From Streptococcus mitis (GTDB lineage: Bacteria; Bacillota; Bacilli; Lactobacillales; Streptococcaceae), in assembly GCF_946190065.1 (NCBI RefSeq), contig NZ_CAMHZD010000004.1, positions 78,867 through 142,866 on the forward strand: DNA of 64,000 bases, written 5' to 3'. The notes under the pieces were generated by a model. It ran no database searches and was not told the DNA's origin. It worked only from the letters and a program-made list of their open reading frames with translations. Position numbers and translations under genes: made by a program. Positions 18,148 through 28,940 of this stretch are shown here, piece by piece; position 1 is the first letter of the stretch, and each line of letters begins with the position of its first letter.

Positions 18148-19488
18148 ATGTCTGAAAAATCGCAATGGGGTTCTAAACTGGGCTTTATCCTAGCATCTGC
18201 TGGTTCAGCCATTGGACTTGGAGCCGTTTGGAAGTTTCCCTACATGACTGCTGCTAACGGTGGAGGAGGCTTTTTACTTGTCTTTCTCATCTCCACTATT
18301 TTAATCGGTTTCCCACTTCTCCTTGCTGAATTTGCCCTTGGCCGAAGCGCTGGTGTCTCTGGGATTAAAACCTTTGGAAAACTTGGTGAGAATAGCAAGT
18401 ACAACTTTATCGGTTGGATTGGTGCCTTTGCCCTCTTTATCCTCTTATCTTTCTACAGTGTTATTGGAGGATGGATTCTAGTCTATCTAGGCATTGAGTT
18501 TGGGAAATTGTTCCAACATAGCGGAACAGGTGATTATGCTCAGTTATTTACTTCAATCATTTCAAATCCAGCCATTGCGCTTGGAGCTCAAGCAGCCTTT
18601 ATCTTATTGAATATCTTTATTGTATCACGTGGAGTTCAAAAAGGGATTGAAAGAGCTTCAAAGGTCATGATGCCCCTGCTCTTTATCATCTTTGTTGTCA
18701 TCATTGGGCGCTCTCTCAGTTTGCCAAATGCCATGGAAGGGGTTCTTTACTTCCTAAAACCAGACTTCTCTAAGCTGACAAGTGCTGGTCTCCTCTATGC
18801 TCTGGGACAATCTTTCTTTGCCCTCTCACTAGGGGTGACAGCCATGCTGACCTATGCTTCTTATTTGGATAAGAAAACCAATCTAGTCCAGTCAGGGATT
18901 TCCATCGTAGCCATGAATATCTCGGTATCCATCATGGCAGGTCTAGCCATTTTCCCAGCTATGTCAGCCTTCAATATCCAGTCTGAAGGGGGACCGAGCT
19001 TGCTCTTTATCGTCTTGCCTCAACTCTTTGACAAGATGCCTTTTGGAACCATTTTCTACATCCTTTTCCTCTTGCTCTTCCTCTTTGCGACGGTCACTTC
19101 TTCTGTCGTCATGCTGGAAATCAATGTGGGAAATATCACCAATCAGAATAACAGCAAACGTGCCAAATGGAGTGCCATTTTAGGAATCTTGACCTTCGTA
19201 TTTGGAATTCCTTCAGCCCTATCTTACGGTGTCATGGCGGATGTTCACATCTTTGGGAAGACCTTCTTTGACGCTATGGACTTCTTGGTTTCCAATCTCC
19301 TCATGCCATTTGGAGCTCTCTGCCTTTCACTTTTTACAGGCTATATCTTTAAAAAGGCTCTTGCAATGGAGGAACTTCATCTCGATGAAAAAGCATGGAA
19401 ACAGGGACTGTTCCAAATCTGGCTCTTCCTTCTTCGTTTCATCATTCCAATCATCATCATCGTGGTCTTTATCGCCCAATTTATGTAA
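18148..19488 (+). CDS. Sodium-dependent neurotransmitter-symporter family (NSS) transporter
   Basis: A 446-residue LeuT-fold transporter with about twelve spans. The N-terminal WGSKLGFILASAGSAIGLGAVWKFPYMTAANGGGGFL segment (split over residues 7-44) has the conserved unwound-helix residues that bind sodium and substrate. The substrate is probably an amino acid but cannot be fixed. I chose ATG 18148 after TTAGGAG; an upstream in-frame ATG at 18085 has no ribosome site. Confidence 0.92.
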   Translation: MSEKSQWGSKLGFILASAGSAIGLGAVWKFPYMTAANGGGGFLLVFLISTILIGFPLLLAEFALGRSAGVSGIKTFGKLGENSKYNFIGWIGAFALFILLSFYSVIGGWILVYLGIEFGKLFQHSGTGDYAQLFTSIISNPAIALGAQAAFILLNIFIVSRGVQKGIERASKVMMPLLFIIFVVIIGRSLSLPNAMEGVLYFLKPDFSKLTSAGLLYALGQSFFALSLGVTAMLTYASYLDKKTNLVQSGISIVAMNISVSIMAGLAIFPAMSAFNIQSEGGPSLLFIVLPQLFDKMPFGTIFYILFLLLFLFATVTSSVVMLEINVGNITNQNNSKRAKWSAILGILTFVFGIPSALSYGVMADVHIFGKTFFDAMDFLVSNLLMPFGALCLSLFTGYIFKKALAMEELHLDEKAWKQGLFQIWLFLLRFIIPIIIIVVFIAQFM

Positions 19489-19490
19489 TC

Positions 19491-19530
19491 AAAAAGGACT
19501 TGAGTAATGAACTCAGGCCCTTTCTTTTTT
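19491..19530. terminator. Bidirectional terminator between the NSS transporter gene and manA
   Basis: GGACTTGAGT and ACTCAGGCCC form a stem with internal mismatches; a T run follows on plus and another on minus. Confidence 0.75.
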
Positions 19531-20473
19531 ATGGATGGCTAACAATCAATTCCAAATCTTGTCCTTCCAAGGTCCAAGCTTCAACATCACTTGGTAGGAT
19601 AAAGTGGCTACCTTTTTGGATTGGATAGTTTTTTCCGTCAACAGTCAGTTGACCTTGACCAGCTAAGACACTAAACAAGCTGTAGTCAGCTGTCTTTTCG
19701 AAGTCAACTTTTCCAGTAATTTCCCACTTGTAAACTGCAAAGAAATCATTGGATACAAGGAGAGTGGAACGCAAATCATCTGCTTTAACAGTTACAGGAC
19801 GGCTATTTGCAGGCTCACCAATGTTCAAGACATCAATGGATTTTTCAAGGTGAAGTTCACGCAAGTTACCATTATCATCCTTACGGTCAAAGTCATAGAC
19901 ACGATAGGTGGTGTCACTAGACTGCTGGGTTTCAAGAATCAAGATGCCCGCACCAATAGCATGCATAGTGCCACTTGGCACATAGAAGAAATCTCCAGCT
20001 TTAACTGGTACTTTTGTCAACAAGGCATCCCAATTCTTGTCCTCGATTTGCTGGCGGAGTTCTTCTTTTGACTTGGCATTGTGACCGTAGATAATCTCTG
20101 AACCTTCGTCTGCAGCGATAATATACCAGCATTCTGTTTTTCCAAGCTCGCCTTCATGCTCTAGTCCATAGGCATCGTCTGGGTGAACTTGTACACTGAG
20201 CCAGTCGTTGGCATCCAGAATCTTGGTCAACAGTGGAAATACAGGTTCTGGACGATTGCCAAACAATTCACGGTGTTCTGCATACAAAGTAGCTAGGTCT
20301 GTCCCCTCAAAACGACCATTGGAAACTTTAGAGACTCCATTTGGATGGGCTGAGATGGCCCAATATTCTCCGATTTTTTCACTTGGGATGTCGTAACCAA
20401 ACTCATCACGTAGCTTGGTTCCACCCCAGATTTTTTCTTGCATAACTGATTGTAAAAATAATGGTTCTGACAT
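19529..20473 (-). CDS. manA: Mannose-6-phosphate isomerase, class I
   Basis: A 314-residue cupin enzyme that interconverts mannose-6-phosphate and fructose-6-phosphate. The zinc-site motif VQVHPDD and the downstream GKTECWYI and VPSGTMHAIGAGILILETQQSSDTTYR region are present. Length fits the short bacillar class I form. Start ATG follows an AGGAGAT box. It lies between a plus-strand transporter and a same-strand glycosidase. Confidence 0.95.
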   Translation of the reverse strand: MSEPLFLQSVMQEKIWGGTKLRDEFGYDIPSEKIGEYWAISAHPNGVSKVSNGRFEGTDLATLYAEHRELFGNRPEPVFPLLTKILDANDWLSVQVHPDDAYGLEHEGELGKTECWYIIAADEGSEIIYGHNAKSKEELRQQIEDKNWDALLTKVPVKAGDFFYVPSGTMHAIGAGILILETQQSSDTTYRVYDFDRKDDNGNLRELHLEKSIDVLNIGEPANSRPVTVKADDLRSTLLVSNDFFAVYKWEITGKVDFEKTADYSLFSVLAGQGQLTVDGKNYPIQKGSHFILPSDVEAWTLEGQDLELIVSHP

Positions 20474-20593
20474 GTCGATCTCCTGTCTGATTTTTCTCCC
20501 CTCATTATAGCAAAAAGCTCCATCTAATTGAACTCTTTTTCACATATTATAAAGTAGGGAGAAGATTTTATAAAAATAGTGAACAAATGTGCT

Positions 20594-22069
<1,476 letters not shown>

Positions 22070-22203
22070 TTATATTATAACTTATTCTGTAAACCTTTTC
22101 TTATAAAATACTGTGACATACTGATACTATTCTACTATTTAAGTTTATCAGATTGTTTTTTAAAAAATTATCCTCTAGAAAAAGTAAATAGCCTCCCCTG
22201 AAA

Positions 22204-22232
22204 CAAAAAAGAAGACTGAAAACTAGTCTCCT
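22204..22232 (-). terminator. SemiSWEET terminator
   Basis: Minus strand GGAGACT, 7-base loop, AGTCTTC, then a run of T. Confidence 0.65.
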
Positions 22233-22241
22233 CTGTTCCTT

Positions 22242-22502
22242 TTAAATCAAAGCTGTAATAACCGTCACTAGGCCAAAAATAATACCTGGTGCATTAGCTG
22301 CTGCAAGGGGGATATCTCTTTCTTTTTTGAAAAGACCGTAGTAAACCCAGAGACTACAGTTGATGGCAGCAACCAAGGGCTGGATGAAATTTCCTTTTTG
22401 ACCAGCCAGATTGTTCATGATTTGTGGGAAGTAAGACACATACATCATAACAGACATAAAGGTCGCTACCCAACCTAAAATTTTCATTTGTTTTTCAGAC
22501 AT
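22242..22502 (-). CDS. SemiSWEET family sugar transporter
   Basis: An 86-residue membrane protein with three hydrophobic segments and the proline-glutamine motif YFPQIM in the first. This matches bacterial SemiSWEET proteins, which dimerise to move sugars by facilitated diffusion. The third segment has ANAPGIIFGLVTVI. I chose ATG 22502, 9 bases after AGAGG, over an ATG six codons upstream. The neighbouring GH1 and manA genes suggest a role in sugar flux. The substrate is not known. Confidence 0.85.
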   Translation of the reverse strand: MSEKQMKILGWVATFMSVMMYVSYFPQIMNNLAGQKGNFIQPLVAAINCSLWVYYGLFKKERDIPLAAANAPGIIFGLVTVITALI

Positions 22503-22628
22503 TTTCAAAACCTCTTTCATTTTTACTGAATCTTATTTTAAAATATTCTTTCAAAACAATCAAGTCTTTAAAACTTTTGTTATAAAGATATAAACTATCA
22601 CAATCTTGTTATAAGAAAGAGGGAACAG

Positions 22629-22655
22629 AAAAAAGACCGAATTGCTCCGTTCTGT
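22629..22655 (-). repeat. Orphan copy of a terminator-like hairpin module
   Basis: AGACCGAATTGCTCCGTTCT. Nearly the same core occurs at 23261-23290 and 23701-23728 as terminators of minus-strand genes. No minus-strand gene ends here. The 326-bp gap between SemiSWEET and the LapA-like gene also holds two TTGTTATAA motifs and the LapA-like promoter. Confidence 0.6.
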
Positions 22656-22735
22656 TTACTCAATCAAATATTAGAAAATGAATACTCCTTTTCAATGAAT
22701 CGATTGATTGATGGTAAATAAGCCGTTAGAAATTA

Positions 22736-22764
22736 TTGACAGTATCGAAATTTTCTAGTAAAAT
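22736..22764 (+). promoter_or_regulatory. Promoter of the LapA-domain gene
   Basis: TTGACA (22736-22741), 17-bp spacer, TAAAAT (22759-22764). Confidence 0.85.
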
Positions 22765-22828
22765 GAATTTTGTTAATACCTAAATGGTGTGTAGTTTTCT
22801 ATCAACATAGTCAGGAGAAAAGGAACTT

Positions 22829-23173
22829 ATGCTAAAAAAATTTAATGAATTGTCACTGAAAGATAAGGCTTATCTAATTGGCGGTTTGAGCTTATTAGTC
22901 ATTGTGATCTCATTTGGTCTACTCAATCGTCAAACAGTAACTGTCAGTCTTGTCTTTACACAACTATCTGCTCCCTTGATTTTGGTGATTTTTACTTGTC
23001 TAGTAATCGGGATCATTGCTGGTAGTGCTATTGGTATTAGCTATCACCATAACAAGACTCAAGATCTGAGAAGCCGCATTGCTGAAGCAGAAGCGACTAT
23101 CAATATAAAAGACAGGGAGCTTGTCCAGTACGAGGAACAGGTGCAACAATTAAAACAGGAAGCCAAACAATAA
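22829..23173 (+). CDS. LapA/DUF1049-like small membrane protein
   Basis: A 114-residue protein with two transmembrane segments (about residues 14-33 and 46-72; the second holds VIGIIAGSAIGISYHH) and a charged C-terminal coiled coil (about 77-114). This matches the LapA/DUF1049 domain pattern, whose role in Gram-positives is unknown. It has its own near-consensus promoter and a strong terminator. ATG follows GGAGAAAAGGAAC. Confidence 0.78.
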   Translation: MLKKFNELSLKDKAYLIGGLSLLVIVISFGLLNRQTVTVSLVFTQLSAPLILVIFTCLVIGIIAGSAIGISYHHNKTQDLRSRIAEAEATINIKDRELVQYEEQVQQLKQEAKQ

Positions 23174-23186
23174 GTGTAGAAATCAT

Positions 23187-23214
23187 AACCACCCGTGAAA
23201 ACGGGTGGTTTTTT
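23187..23214 (+). terminator. Terminator of the LapA-like gene
   Basis: AACCACCCGT and ACGGGTGGTT stem followed by six T in all. A second inverted repeat, GTCTCGC/GCGAGAC, follows at 23215-23238. Confidence 0.9.
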
Positions 23215-23260
23215 GTCTCGCACCTAACGGAGCGAGACGGACTGAAAGTCGCATAAATAC

Positions 23261-23290
23261 AAAAAAGATCGAATTGCTCCGATCTTTTTA
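23261..23290 (-). terminator. Terminator of the VOC gene (repeat copy 2)
   Basis: AAAGATCG and CGATCTTT stem; on the minus strand the hairpin is followed by six T. It shares its loop AATTGCTC with the copies at 22629 and 23701. Confidence 0.8.
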
Positions 23291-23338
23291 AGTTTCACTC
23301 CAAGAATGTTTAGATAAAAAATTTGATAATAGAATTAC

Positions 23339-23686
23339 CTATTTCATACGATAAAAATCAAGCACTAGACCAGCAGGACCTTTAACTAATAAGGACTCTG
23401 TTCCCCAATCGGTTACAGTTGGACCGTTTAAAACCTGAATACCAAGCTCGTTCAACCGTTTGTAGTTCTGGTCTACATCCTCAACCTCGATATGAATAAT
23501 GATTCCTGACTGAAAATCTTCCAAAGCAATCAAATGATTTTGGGACAACATCAGACAGTGACTGCCAATCGTAAACTGAGCAAAACTGTCATCAACATAA
23601 TCGGACTTTTTATCTAAAATACGCTCCAAGTCAGCACAGACTTGGGGAACATCTGAAACGATAATATCTAATTGATTTAAATCCAT
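23339..23686 (-). CDS. VOC/glyoxalase-fold protein
   Basis: A 115-residue single-domain vicinal-oxygen-chelate protein. It has the beta-alpha-beta-beta-beta pattern, with HIEVEDVDQNYKRLNELGIQVLNGP and a C-terminal SLLVKGPAGLVLDFYRMK. Metal-ligand residues cannot be assigned with confidence. Members include glyoxalases, dioxygenases and resistance proteins; the role here is unknown. It lies between spxB and a plus-strand gene with its own terminator. Confidence 0.8.
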   Translation of the reverse strand: MDLNQLDIIVSDVPQVCADLERILDKKSDYVDDSFAQFTIGSHCLMLSQNHLIALEDFQSGIIIHIEVEDVDQNYKRLNELGIQVLNGPTVTDWGTESLLVKGPAGLVLDFYRMK

Positions 23687-23700
23687 TTACTCTCCTCCAG

Positions 23701-23728
23701 AAAAAGACCGGATTGCTCCGATCTTTTC
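23701..23728 (-). terminator. spxB terminator (repeat copy 3)
   Basis: AAAGACCG/CGATCTTT-type stem with loop GATTGCTC; T run on the minus strand. About 40 bp here match 23261-23300. Confidence 0.7.
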
Positions 23729-23737
23729 AAGTTCCGC

Positions 23738-23792
23738 TCTATGAAAATCAAAGAATAAAGTCTACAAGCTTTACATTTGATTTTCGACGAGA
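23738..23792 (-). repeat. BOX remnant
   Basis: ATGAAAATCAAAGAATAAAG at one end and TTGATTTTCGACGAG at the other resemble the outer ends of BOX boxC and boxA, with the interior lost. Confidence 0.5.
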
Positions 23793-23796
23793 AAAA

Positions 23797-25572
23797 TTAT
23801 TTAATTGCGCGTGATTGCAAACCTTCTTCTTCCAAGAATAGGCGGAATGGTACGAGTTCTTCTGCTTCGTATTTTTCTTTGAAGGCTTTAATTGCTTCTT
23901 CTGAGTGAAGTTTTGGATCCAATTCAAGTACTTCTACTGGAAGTGGACGGTGTTGACTGATGCGAGCATCGATAACAACAGTTTTACCTTCTTTGTTCAA
24001 TTTAACAGCTTCTGCAACAACTGCATCGATATCTTCGATACGGTCTACAGTGAACCCTACAGCACCTTGCGCTTCAGCGATTTTCGAATAGTCAGCATTA
24101 GGGAAGTCACAACCAAACAAGTGTTTGTTTGTGTCTTCATATTTGTCCTTGATGAAGGCATATTTACCATTTGAGAAAACAACGTTGATAACTGGAAGGT
24201 CGTATTGAACGTTTGTGATAACGTCTGGGTAGCACATGTTGAATGCACCGTCACCCATGATGTTCCATACTTGGCGATCTGGATTGTCTTTCTTAGCAGC
24301 GATACCACCAGGAAGGGCAATACCCATTGTCGCAAAGAGTGGAGATGTACGCCACATGTTCTTAGGTGTCATGTGAAGGTGACGAGTAGATGTTTGAGTA
24401 GTATCACCTACGTCGATTGAGTAGATAGCGTCTTGATCAGCATGTTTGTTGATTGCATTGTAAACTTGATACAATTGCAATTCACCCTCAGTTTTACCTT
24501 CGAGTTTGTTCATGTAATCACGCCAGTTTTGGTTGTTCTTAACGTTTGCACGCCACCATGGAGTAGATTCAACTGGGTTCACTTTGTCAAGGATAGCTTT
24601 AGCTGCTTGACCTGCGTCACCAAGGATTGAAGCGTCAAGGGCGTGACGTTTACCAAGTTTGTAAGGGTCGATATCGACTTGGATGAATTTTTCAGTGTTC
24701 TTGAATGCTTCGTAAACTTCAGCAAATGGGAAGTTTGAACCAAGGAAAAGAACTGTGTCTGCTTCAAAGACCACTTCGTTGGCTGGTTTCCAACCAACAC
24801 GGTAAGCAGAACCTGTCAAACCTTCATAGTTCCATTCGAAAGCTTCAAAGTTTTTACCAGTTGTGATGATTGGTGCTTTGATTTTACGTGACAATTCAGT
24901 GATCACTTCACCAGCTTTAACACCACCGTAACCAGCATAGATAACTGGACGTTCAGCATTATTCAAAATTTCAACAGCTTTGTCGATTTCAACTTCGTTC
25001 AAGGCAGGAGCGATGAATGAACGTTCGTATGAACCTGAACCGTAGTATGAGTTTTCGTCGATTTCTTGGAAACCGAAGTTTACTGGGATTTCAACAACAG
25101 CTGGACCTTTTTTAGAAACTGCAGCACGGCAAGCTTCGTCAATAACTTTTGGCAATTGCTCAGCATAAGCTACACGTTTGTTGTATACAGCGATACCGTT
25201 GTACATTGGGTTTTGGTTCAATTCTTGGAAAGCATCCATGTTGAGTTCGTTAACTGGACGTGATCCAAGGATTGCTAGGAATGGAGTGTTATCCATAGCT
25301 GCATCGTAAACACCGTTAATCAAGTGAGTCGCACCTGGACCACCTGAACCAACTGCAACCCCGATTGAGCCGCCGAATTTAGCTTGCATAACCGCTGCAA
25401 GAGCACCTGTTTCTTCATGGCGAACTTGCAAGAAGCGGATATCTTTGTCTTCAGCCAAAGCGTCCATCAATGAGCTGAGTGTTCCTGATGGGATACCGTA
25501 GATTGTGTCTACGCCCCATGTTTTCAATACATTAAGCATTGCTGCAGATGCAGTAATTTTCCCTTGAGTCAT
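23797..25572 (-). CDS. spxB: Pyruvate oxidase
   Basis: A 591-residue TPP- and FAD-dependent oxidase. It turns pyruvate, phosphate and oxygen into acetyl phosphate, CO2 and hydrogen peroxide, the main peroxide source of pneumococcus. The N-terminal [19 protein letters not shown] segment holds the catalytic Glu. The TPP site [19 protein letters not shown] is in the third domain. It is full length. Upstream lie two CcpA-type operators and a BOX element. ATG follows GGAGAG. Confidence 0.97.
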   Translation of the reverse strand: MTQGKITASAAMLNVLKTWGVDTIYGIPSGTLSSLMDALAEDKDIRFLQVRHEETGALAAVMQAKFGGSIGVAVGSGGPGATHLINGVYDAAMDNTPFLAILGSRPVNELNMDAFQELNQNPMYNGIAVYNKRVAYAEQLPKVIDEACRAAVSKKGPAVVEIPVNFGFQEIDENSYYGSGSYERSFIAPALNEVEIDKAVEILNNAERPVIYAGYGGVKAGEVITELSRKIKAPIITTGKNFEAFEWNYEGLTGSAYRVGWKPANEVVFEADTVLFLGSNFPFAEVYEAFKNTEKFIQVDIDPYKLGKRHALDASILGDAGQAAKAILDKVNPVESTPWWRANVKNNQNWRDYMNKLEGKTEGELQLYQVYNAINKHADQDAIYSIDVGDTTQTSTRHLHMTPKNMWRTSPLFATMGIALPGGIAAKKDNPDRQVWNIMGDGAFNMCYPDVITNVQYDLPVINVVFSNGKYAFIKDKYEDTNKHLFGCDFPNADYSKIAEAQGAVGFTVDRIEDIDAVVAEAVKLNKEGKTVVIDARISQHRPLPVEVLELDPKLHSEEAIKAFKEKYEAEELVPFRLFLEEEGLQSRAIK

Positions 25573-25629
25573 AATGATAACTCTCCTTCAAATATTTTTA
25601 AATCTACTAAAAAAGGTTTCATATAGTTT

Positions 25630-25643
25630 TTGAAAACGTTTCA
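25630..25643 (-). promoter_or_regulatory. CcpA (cre) operator 1 of spxB
   Basis: TTGAAAACGTTTCA fits the cre consensus WTGNAARCGNWWWCA. It lies about 60-70 bp before the spxB ATG. Confidence 0.8.
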
Positions 25644-25731
25644 GTAAATTTTTACAATACTAATTTATCACATTTATTTTGACTTTACTAAGAATCTGCT
25701 CAGAAGTTTTTATTCTCTATTACAGTACAGT

Positions 25732-25745
25732 TTGAAAACGTTTTT
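25732..25745 (-). promoter_or_regulatory. CcpA-like operator 2 of spxB
   Basis: TTGAAAACGTTTTT is cre-like with two end mismatches, 102 bp upstream of site 1. No clear sigma-A promoter was picked out in this 322-bp gap, which also contains a BOX element. Confidence 0.55.
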
Positions 25746-25760
25746 AGTTTCTGTTTTATA

Positions 25761-25873
25761 ATACTCAATGAAAATCAAAGAACTAACTAGAAAGCTAGCC
25801 GCAGGTTGCTCAAAACACAGCTTTGAGGTTGCAGATAAAGCTGACGTGGTTTGAAGAGATTTTTGAAGAGTAT
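25761..25873 (-). repeat. BOX element (boxA-boxB-boxC)
   Basis: Ends ATACTCAATGAAAATC and GAAGAGTATA, with GACGTGGTTTGAAGAG, AGCTAGCCGCAGG and the boxB palindrome CTCAAAACACAGC inside. It lies between spxB and copA. Confidence 0.85.
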
Positions 25874-25874
25874 A

Positions 25875-25896
25875 AAAAGCGAGCAAGCCCGCTTTT
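25875..25896 (-). terminator. copA terminator
   Basis: AGCG-GC and GC-CGCT stem with one mismatch, then TTTTT on the minus strand. It overlaps the copA stop and ends at the BOX. Confidence 0.7.
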
Positions 25897-28138
25897 AATC
25901 TATTTTACTAAAGTTTAGTAAGAGTGAACTAGTCAGAACAGATACAGAACTAAAGGCCATGGCTAGACCAGCTAGTTCTGGATTGAGGGCCAGTCCAACA
26001 CCAGAAAAGACTCCTGCTGCAATCGGAATTCCGGCGACATTGTAGATAAAGGCCCAGAAAAGATTGAGCAGAATTCGATTAAAGGTTTTCTTACTCATGT
26101 CAAAGGCACGAACCACGCCTAGGAGGTTATTGGTTGTCAACACCAAATCTGCTGACTCGATAGCGATATCCGTTCCAGCTCCCATAGCAATCCCCACATC
26201 TGCTACACTAAGGGCAGGAGCGTCATTGATACCGTCCCCAACAAAGGCTACTTTGCCAGCCGCTTGTAGTTTATGGATTTCATGAGCTTTTTCTTCTGGC
26301 AAGACACCTGCAATGACCTCTTCGATTCCGATTTGATCGGCAATAGCACGCGCCACACCAGCATTGTCTCCTGTCAGCATGACTGTTTTAAGACCTCGTT
26401 TTTTCAACTGACTGATGGCAAGCTTAGCATTTTCCTTAGGAATATCTTGCAGAGCAAGCAAGCCTTTGATTTCATTCTCAACAGCCAAGAACACAACTGT
26501 CTTAGCTTCTTTTTCCAGTTGTTCTAGTTTTTCCTGATAAGTGCTAGAAATATCCATGCCATCCAGCATTTTAGCATTTCCAAGCAAAACTTGTTTTCCA
26601 TTGATTTGCCCTGAAACACCTTTTCCGTGCAAGGCTTGGAAATTTTCCACAGTGTGAAGCTCAAGTCCAGTTTCAGTCGCTCGCTTAACAATAGCCTCAG
26701 CCAATGGGTGTTGAGAAGCTTCTTCCAAGGAAGCTGCCAATCCAAGCACTTCTACTTCGTCGCCGATGATATCTGTGACCACAGGTTTCCCTTCCGTCAA
26801 AGTTCCTGTCTTATCAAAAACAATAGTTTGGACTTTCTGGATTTCCTGTAGAACCGTTCCATTTTTGAGGAGAACTCCCATCTTGGCACTGCGACCTGTC
26901 CCCACCATAAGGGCTGTCGGTGTTGCAAGTCCCAATGCACAAGGGCAGGCAATAATCAGAACTGCTACTCCATAGAGAAGCGAAGACACAAAGCTCGCTC
27001 CAAGCACAACTACACTATCCCTGAGCAAGACGAACCAAACCCAAAAGGTCACAATCCCTAAAATGACAACTGCTGGAACAAAAATCCCTGAAATTTTATC
27101 CGTCAAGTCCTGAATCGGCGCACGACTTGTCTGAGCTTTCTTCACAAAATCCACAATCTGAGCCAAAACAGTCTCTGAACCAACTTTTTCTGCTCTAAAA
27201 ACAAGTGTTCCACTATTATTGATGGTTGAACCAATGACGGTATCTCCAACTGTCTTGTCCACAGGCAGACTCTCACCTGTCACCATAGACTCATCAATAC
27301 TAGAGATACCTTCTACTACGACACCATCAACCGCAATCTTTTCACCGGGACGCACTCGAATCAGGTCACCTACCTTGACTTGCTCCAAAGGGACTTGAAC
27401 ATAGTTATCCTCACGCAATACTTCTGCTGTTTTAGCCTGCAAGTCAAGTAATTTCTCCACAGCTTGGGAAGTATTTTTCCGCATTTTCTCCTCAAAAACG
27501 GCCCCCATAAGAACGAAGAAGAAGATAAATGCAGCACTTTCAAAGTAAACGGGGAGACCAGCGAAGAGGGCAACTAAGCTATAGAAATAGGCCACTAGGG
27601 TTCCCAGAGCAACCAAGGTATCCATGTTGGCATTGTGCTTTTTAAAACTAGCCCAAGCACTTTGGATATAAGGACCACCTGCTACGAGCATAATCGGTGT
27701 TGTGGCTAAAAAGGTGCCCCAACGCATGACTTGGTGACTAATTCCTCCTGTCGACATCCCAATCATGAGAATCACAAGAGGCACAGTAAAGATACTAGTA
27801 ATCCAAAAACGCTGTAAAAGTGATAGAGATTTTCGAGTCTTCTCAACAACTGTATAACTTCCCTTTTGCATCTTCATACCACAAGAAAATTCATGTTGAC
27901 CTAATTCTTGAGGTGTAAAACGAATGACTTTCTCCTCATCTACGCCGATTGGTTCCAAGATGCCTTCTTCTTCAAACAGAATTTCCTTGTAACAGTTTGA
28001 AGGAGTAGCACGATGAAAGATGATCTCAGCAGGAACTCCTTTTTGCAGTTGAATGTGGGCTGGATGGTAACCTTTGTCTGCCGTGATACGAATTTTTTGA
28101 ACACCATTTTCAAGACTTGCTTTTACAATTTCAGTCAT
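25895..28138 (-). CDS. copA: Copper-exporting P1B-type ATPase
   Basis: A 747-residue copper pump. In place of a usual heavy-metal domain, its N-terminus (about residues 1-95) is a cupredoxin-like domain ending [11 protein letters not shown]. The body has [14 protein letters not shown] (membrane copper site), [11 protein letters not shown] (phosphorylated Asp), HP in ASQHPLAEA, and [10 protein letters not shown]. All catalytic motifs are intact. It exports Cu(I) received from CupA. Last gene of copY-cupA-copA, 9 bp from cupA. Confidence 0.97.
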   Translation of the reverse strand: MTEIVKASLENGVQKIRITADKGYHPAHIQLQKGVPAEIIFHRATPSNCYKEILFEEEGILEPIGVDEEKVIRFTPQELGQHEFSCGMKMQKGSYTVVEKTRKSLSLLQRFWITSIFTVPLVILMIGMSTGGISHQVMRWGTFLATTPIMLVAGGPYIQSAWASFKKHNANMDTLVALGTLVAYFYSLVALFAGLPVYFESAAFIFFFVLMGAVFEEKMRKNTSQAVEKLLDLQAKTAEVLREDNYVQVPLEQVKVGDLIRVRPGEKIAVDGVVVEGISSIDESMVTGESLPVDKTVGDTVIGSTINNSGTLVFRAEKVGSETVLAQIVDFVKKAQTSRAPIQDLTDKISGIFVPAVVILGIVTFWVWFVLLRDSVVVLGASFVSSLLYGVAVLIIACPCALGLATPTALMVGTGRSAKMGVLLKNGTVLQEIQKVQTIVFDKTGTLTEGKPVVTDIIGDEVEVLGLAASLEEASQHPLAEAIVKRATETGLELHTVENFQALHGKGVSGQINGKQVLLGNAKMLDGMDISSTYQEKLEQLEKEAKTVVFLAVENEIKGLLALQDIPKENAKLAISQLKKRGLKTVMLTGDNAGVARAIADQIGIEEVIAGVLPEEKAHEIHKLQAAGKVAFVGDGINDAPALSVADVGIAMGAGTDIAIESADLVLTTNNLLGVVRAFDMSKKTFNRILLNLFWAFIYNVAGIPIAAGVFSGVGLALNPELAGLAMAFSSVSVLTSSLLLNFSKID

Positions 28139-28147
28139 ATCATTCTC

Positions 28148-28519
28148 CTATTCTACAATCATCTTACCGTGCATCATATTCATGCCACAAGAGAAACCAT
28201 ACTCTCCAACCTGCTCAGGTGTGATTTCCACTACATACTCTTCACCCATAGGCAAGTCTGCATGTACACCAAAATCTGGAAAAACAATCTGATCCAAACA
28301 AGGTGAAGGATCCTTGCGATCAAAGACAATGCGGGCTGGCACTGATTTCTTGAGGATAATCAACTCAGGCGTATAGCCCCCCATGACCTCCACTCGAATC
28401 TCTTGGTAGCCGTTTTTTTGCTGGGCCTTTTGTCCAGATTTTTCAGGCTTTTTGAAAAACCAAAACAAGATAAACGCGATAAGGGCAATACAAATAATAG
28501 TTACAATGCTATTTAACAT
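28148..28519 (-). CDS. cupA: Membrane-anchored copper chaperone CupA
   Basis: A 123-residue protein with an N-terminal membrane span (about residues 5-22) and a C-terminal cupredoxin-like domain with copper ligands in DPSPCLD and the YGFSCGMNMMHGKM motif. It binds Cu(I) at the membrane and passes it to the matching N-terminal domain of CopA. The two domains share GYxPxxIxLxKxVPAxIxFxR and FSCGMxM, suggesting duplication of one domain. Found largely in streptococci. Confidence 0.94.
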   Translation of the reverse strand: MLNSIVTIICIALIAFILFWFFKKPEKSGQKAQQKNGYQEIRVEVMGGYTPELIILKKSVPARIVFDRKDPSPCLDQIVFPDFGVHADLPMGEEYVVEITPEQVGEYGFSCGMNMMHGKMIVE

Positions 28520-28529
28520 GACGTCTCCT

Positions 28530-28925
28530 TTACATACAATTACATTTTACTTCTGTTACAGCGCTTGATTTCTTCTCAGAAATCACAGCTTCCAAGTCTT
28601 CCAAGTCAGCCTGAGTAAAATCACATTCAGCAATCAAATCAGCCAACAAGTTCTTAATCCTACGAGAACAAACCTTGTCCTTTATATCTTGGACAAGTAA
28701 ATCCCGACTTTGGTCCAAAGTTAAAAGGGCTGAATAAACAAAAGACTTGCCTTCTTTTTTCCGAGTCAAACACTCTTTCTCAACCAAACGAGCCAAAAGA
28801 GTTTGAATGGTCGACTTGGACCAGTCGAACCGCTCCGCCAGAACCCTGATCAAATCCGTACTAGTCTGCTCTCCTTGCATCCAAATAATCTTCATGACCT
28901 GCCATTCTGCATCTGAAATCTGCAT
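28530..28925 (-). CDS. copY: Copper-responsive repressor CopY
   Basis: A 131-residue BlaI/CopY-type repressor. The N-terminal winged helix (about residues 1-75; SDAEWQVMKIIW, WSKSTIQTLLARLVEKE) is followed by a C-terminal domain ending in KCNCM. Only this one Cys-x-Cys is in the tail; a further Cys pair lies upstream (CSRRI, AECDF), so copper/zinc binding may differ from enterococcal CopY with CxCxxxxCxC. I chose ATG 28925, six bases after GGAGGT. Confidence 0.94.
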   Translation of the reverse strand: MQISDAEWQVMKIIWMQGEQTSTDLIRVLAERFDWSKSTIQTLLARLVEKECLTRKKEGKSFVYSALLTLDQSRDLLVQDIKDKVCSRRIKNLLADLIAECDFTQADLEDLEAVISEKKSSAVTEVKCNCM

Positions 28926-28940
28926 TAGCATACCTCCAAA

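Noticed and set aside
22749-22765. CodY box before the LapA-like gene
   Set aside because: Only the left half matches; spacing of the right half is wrong.
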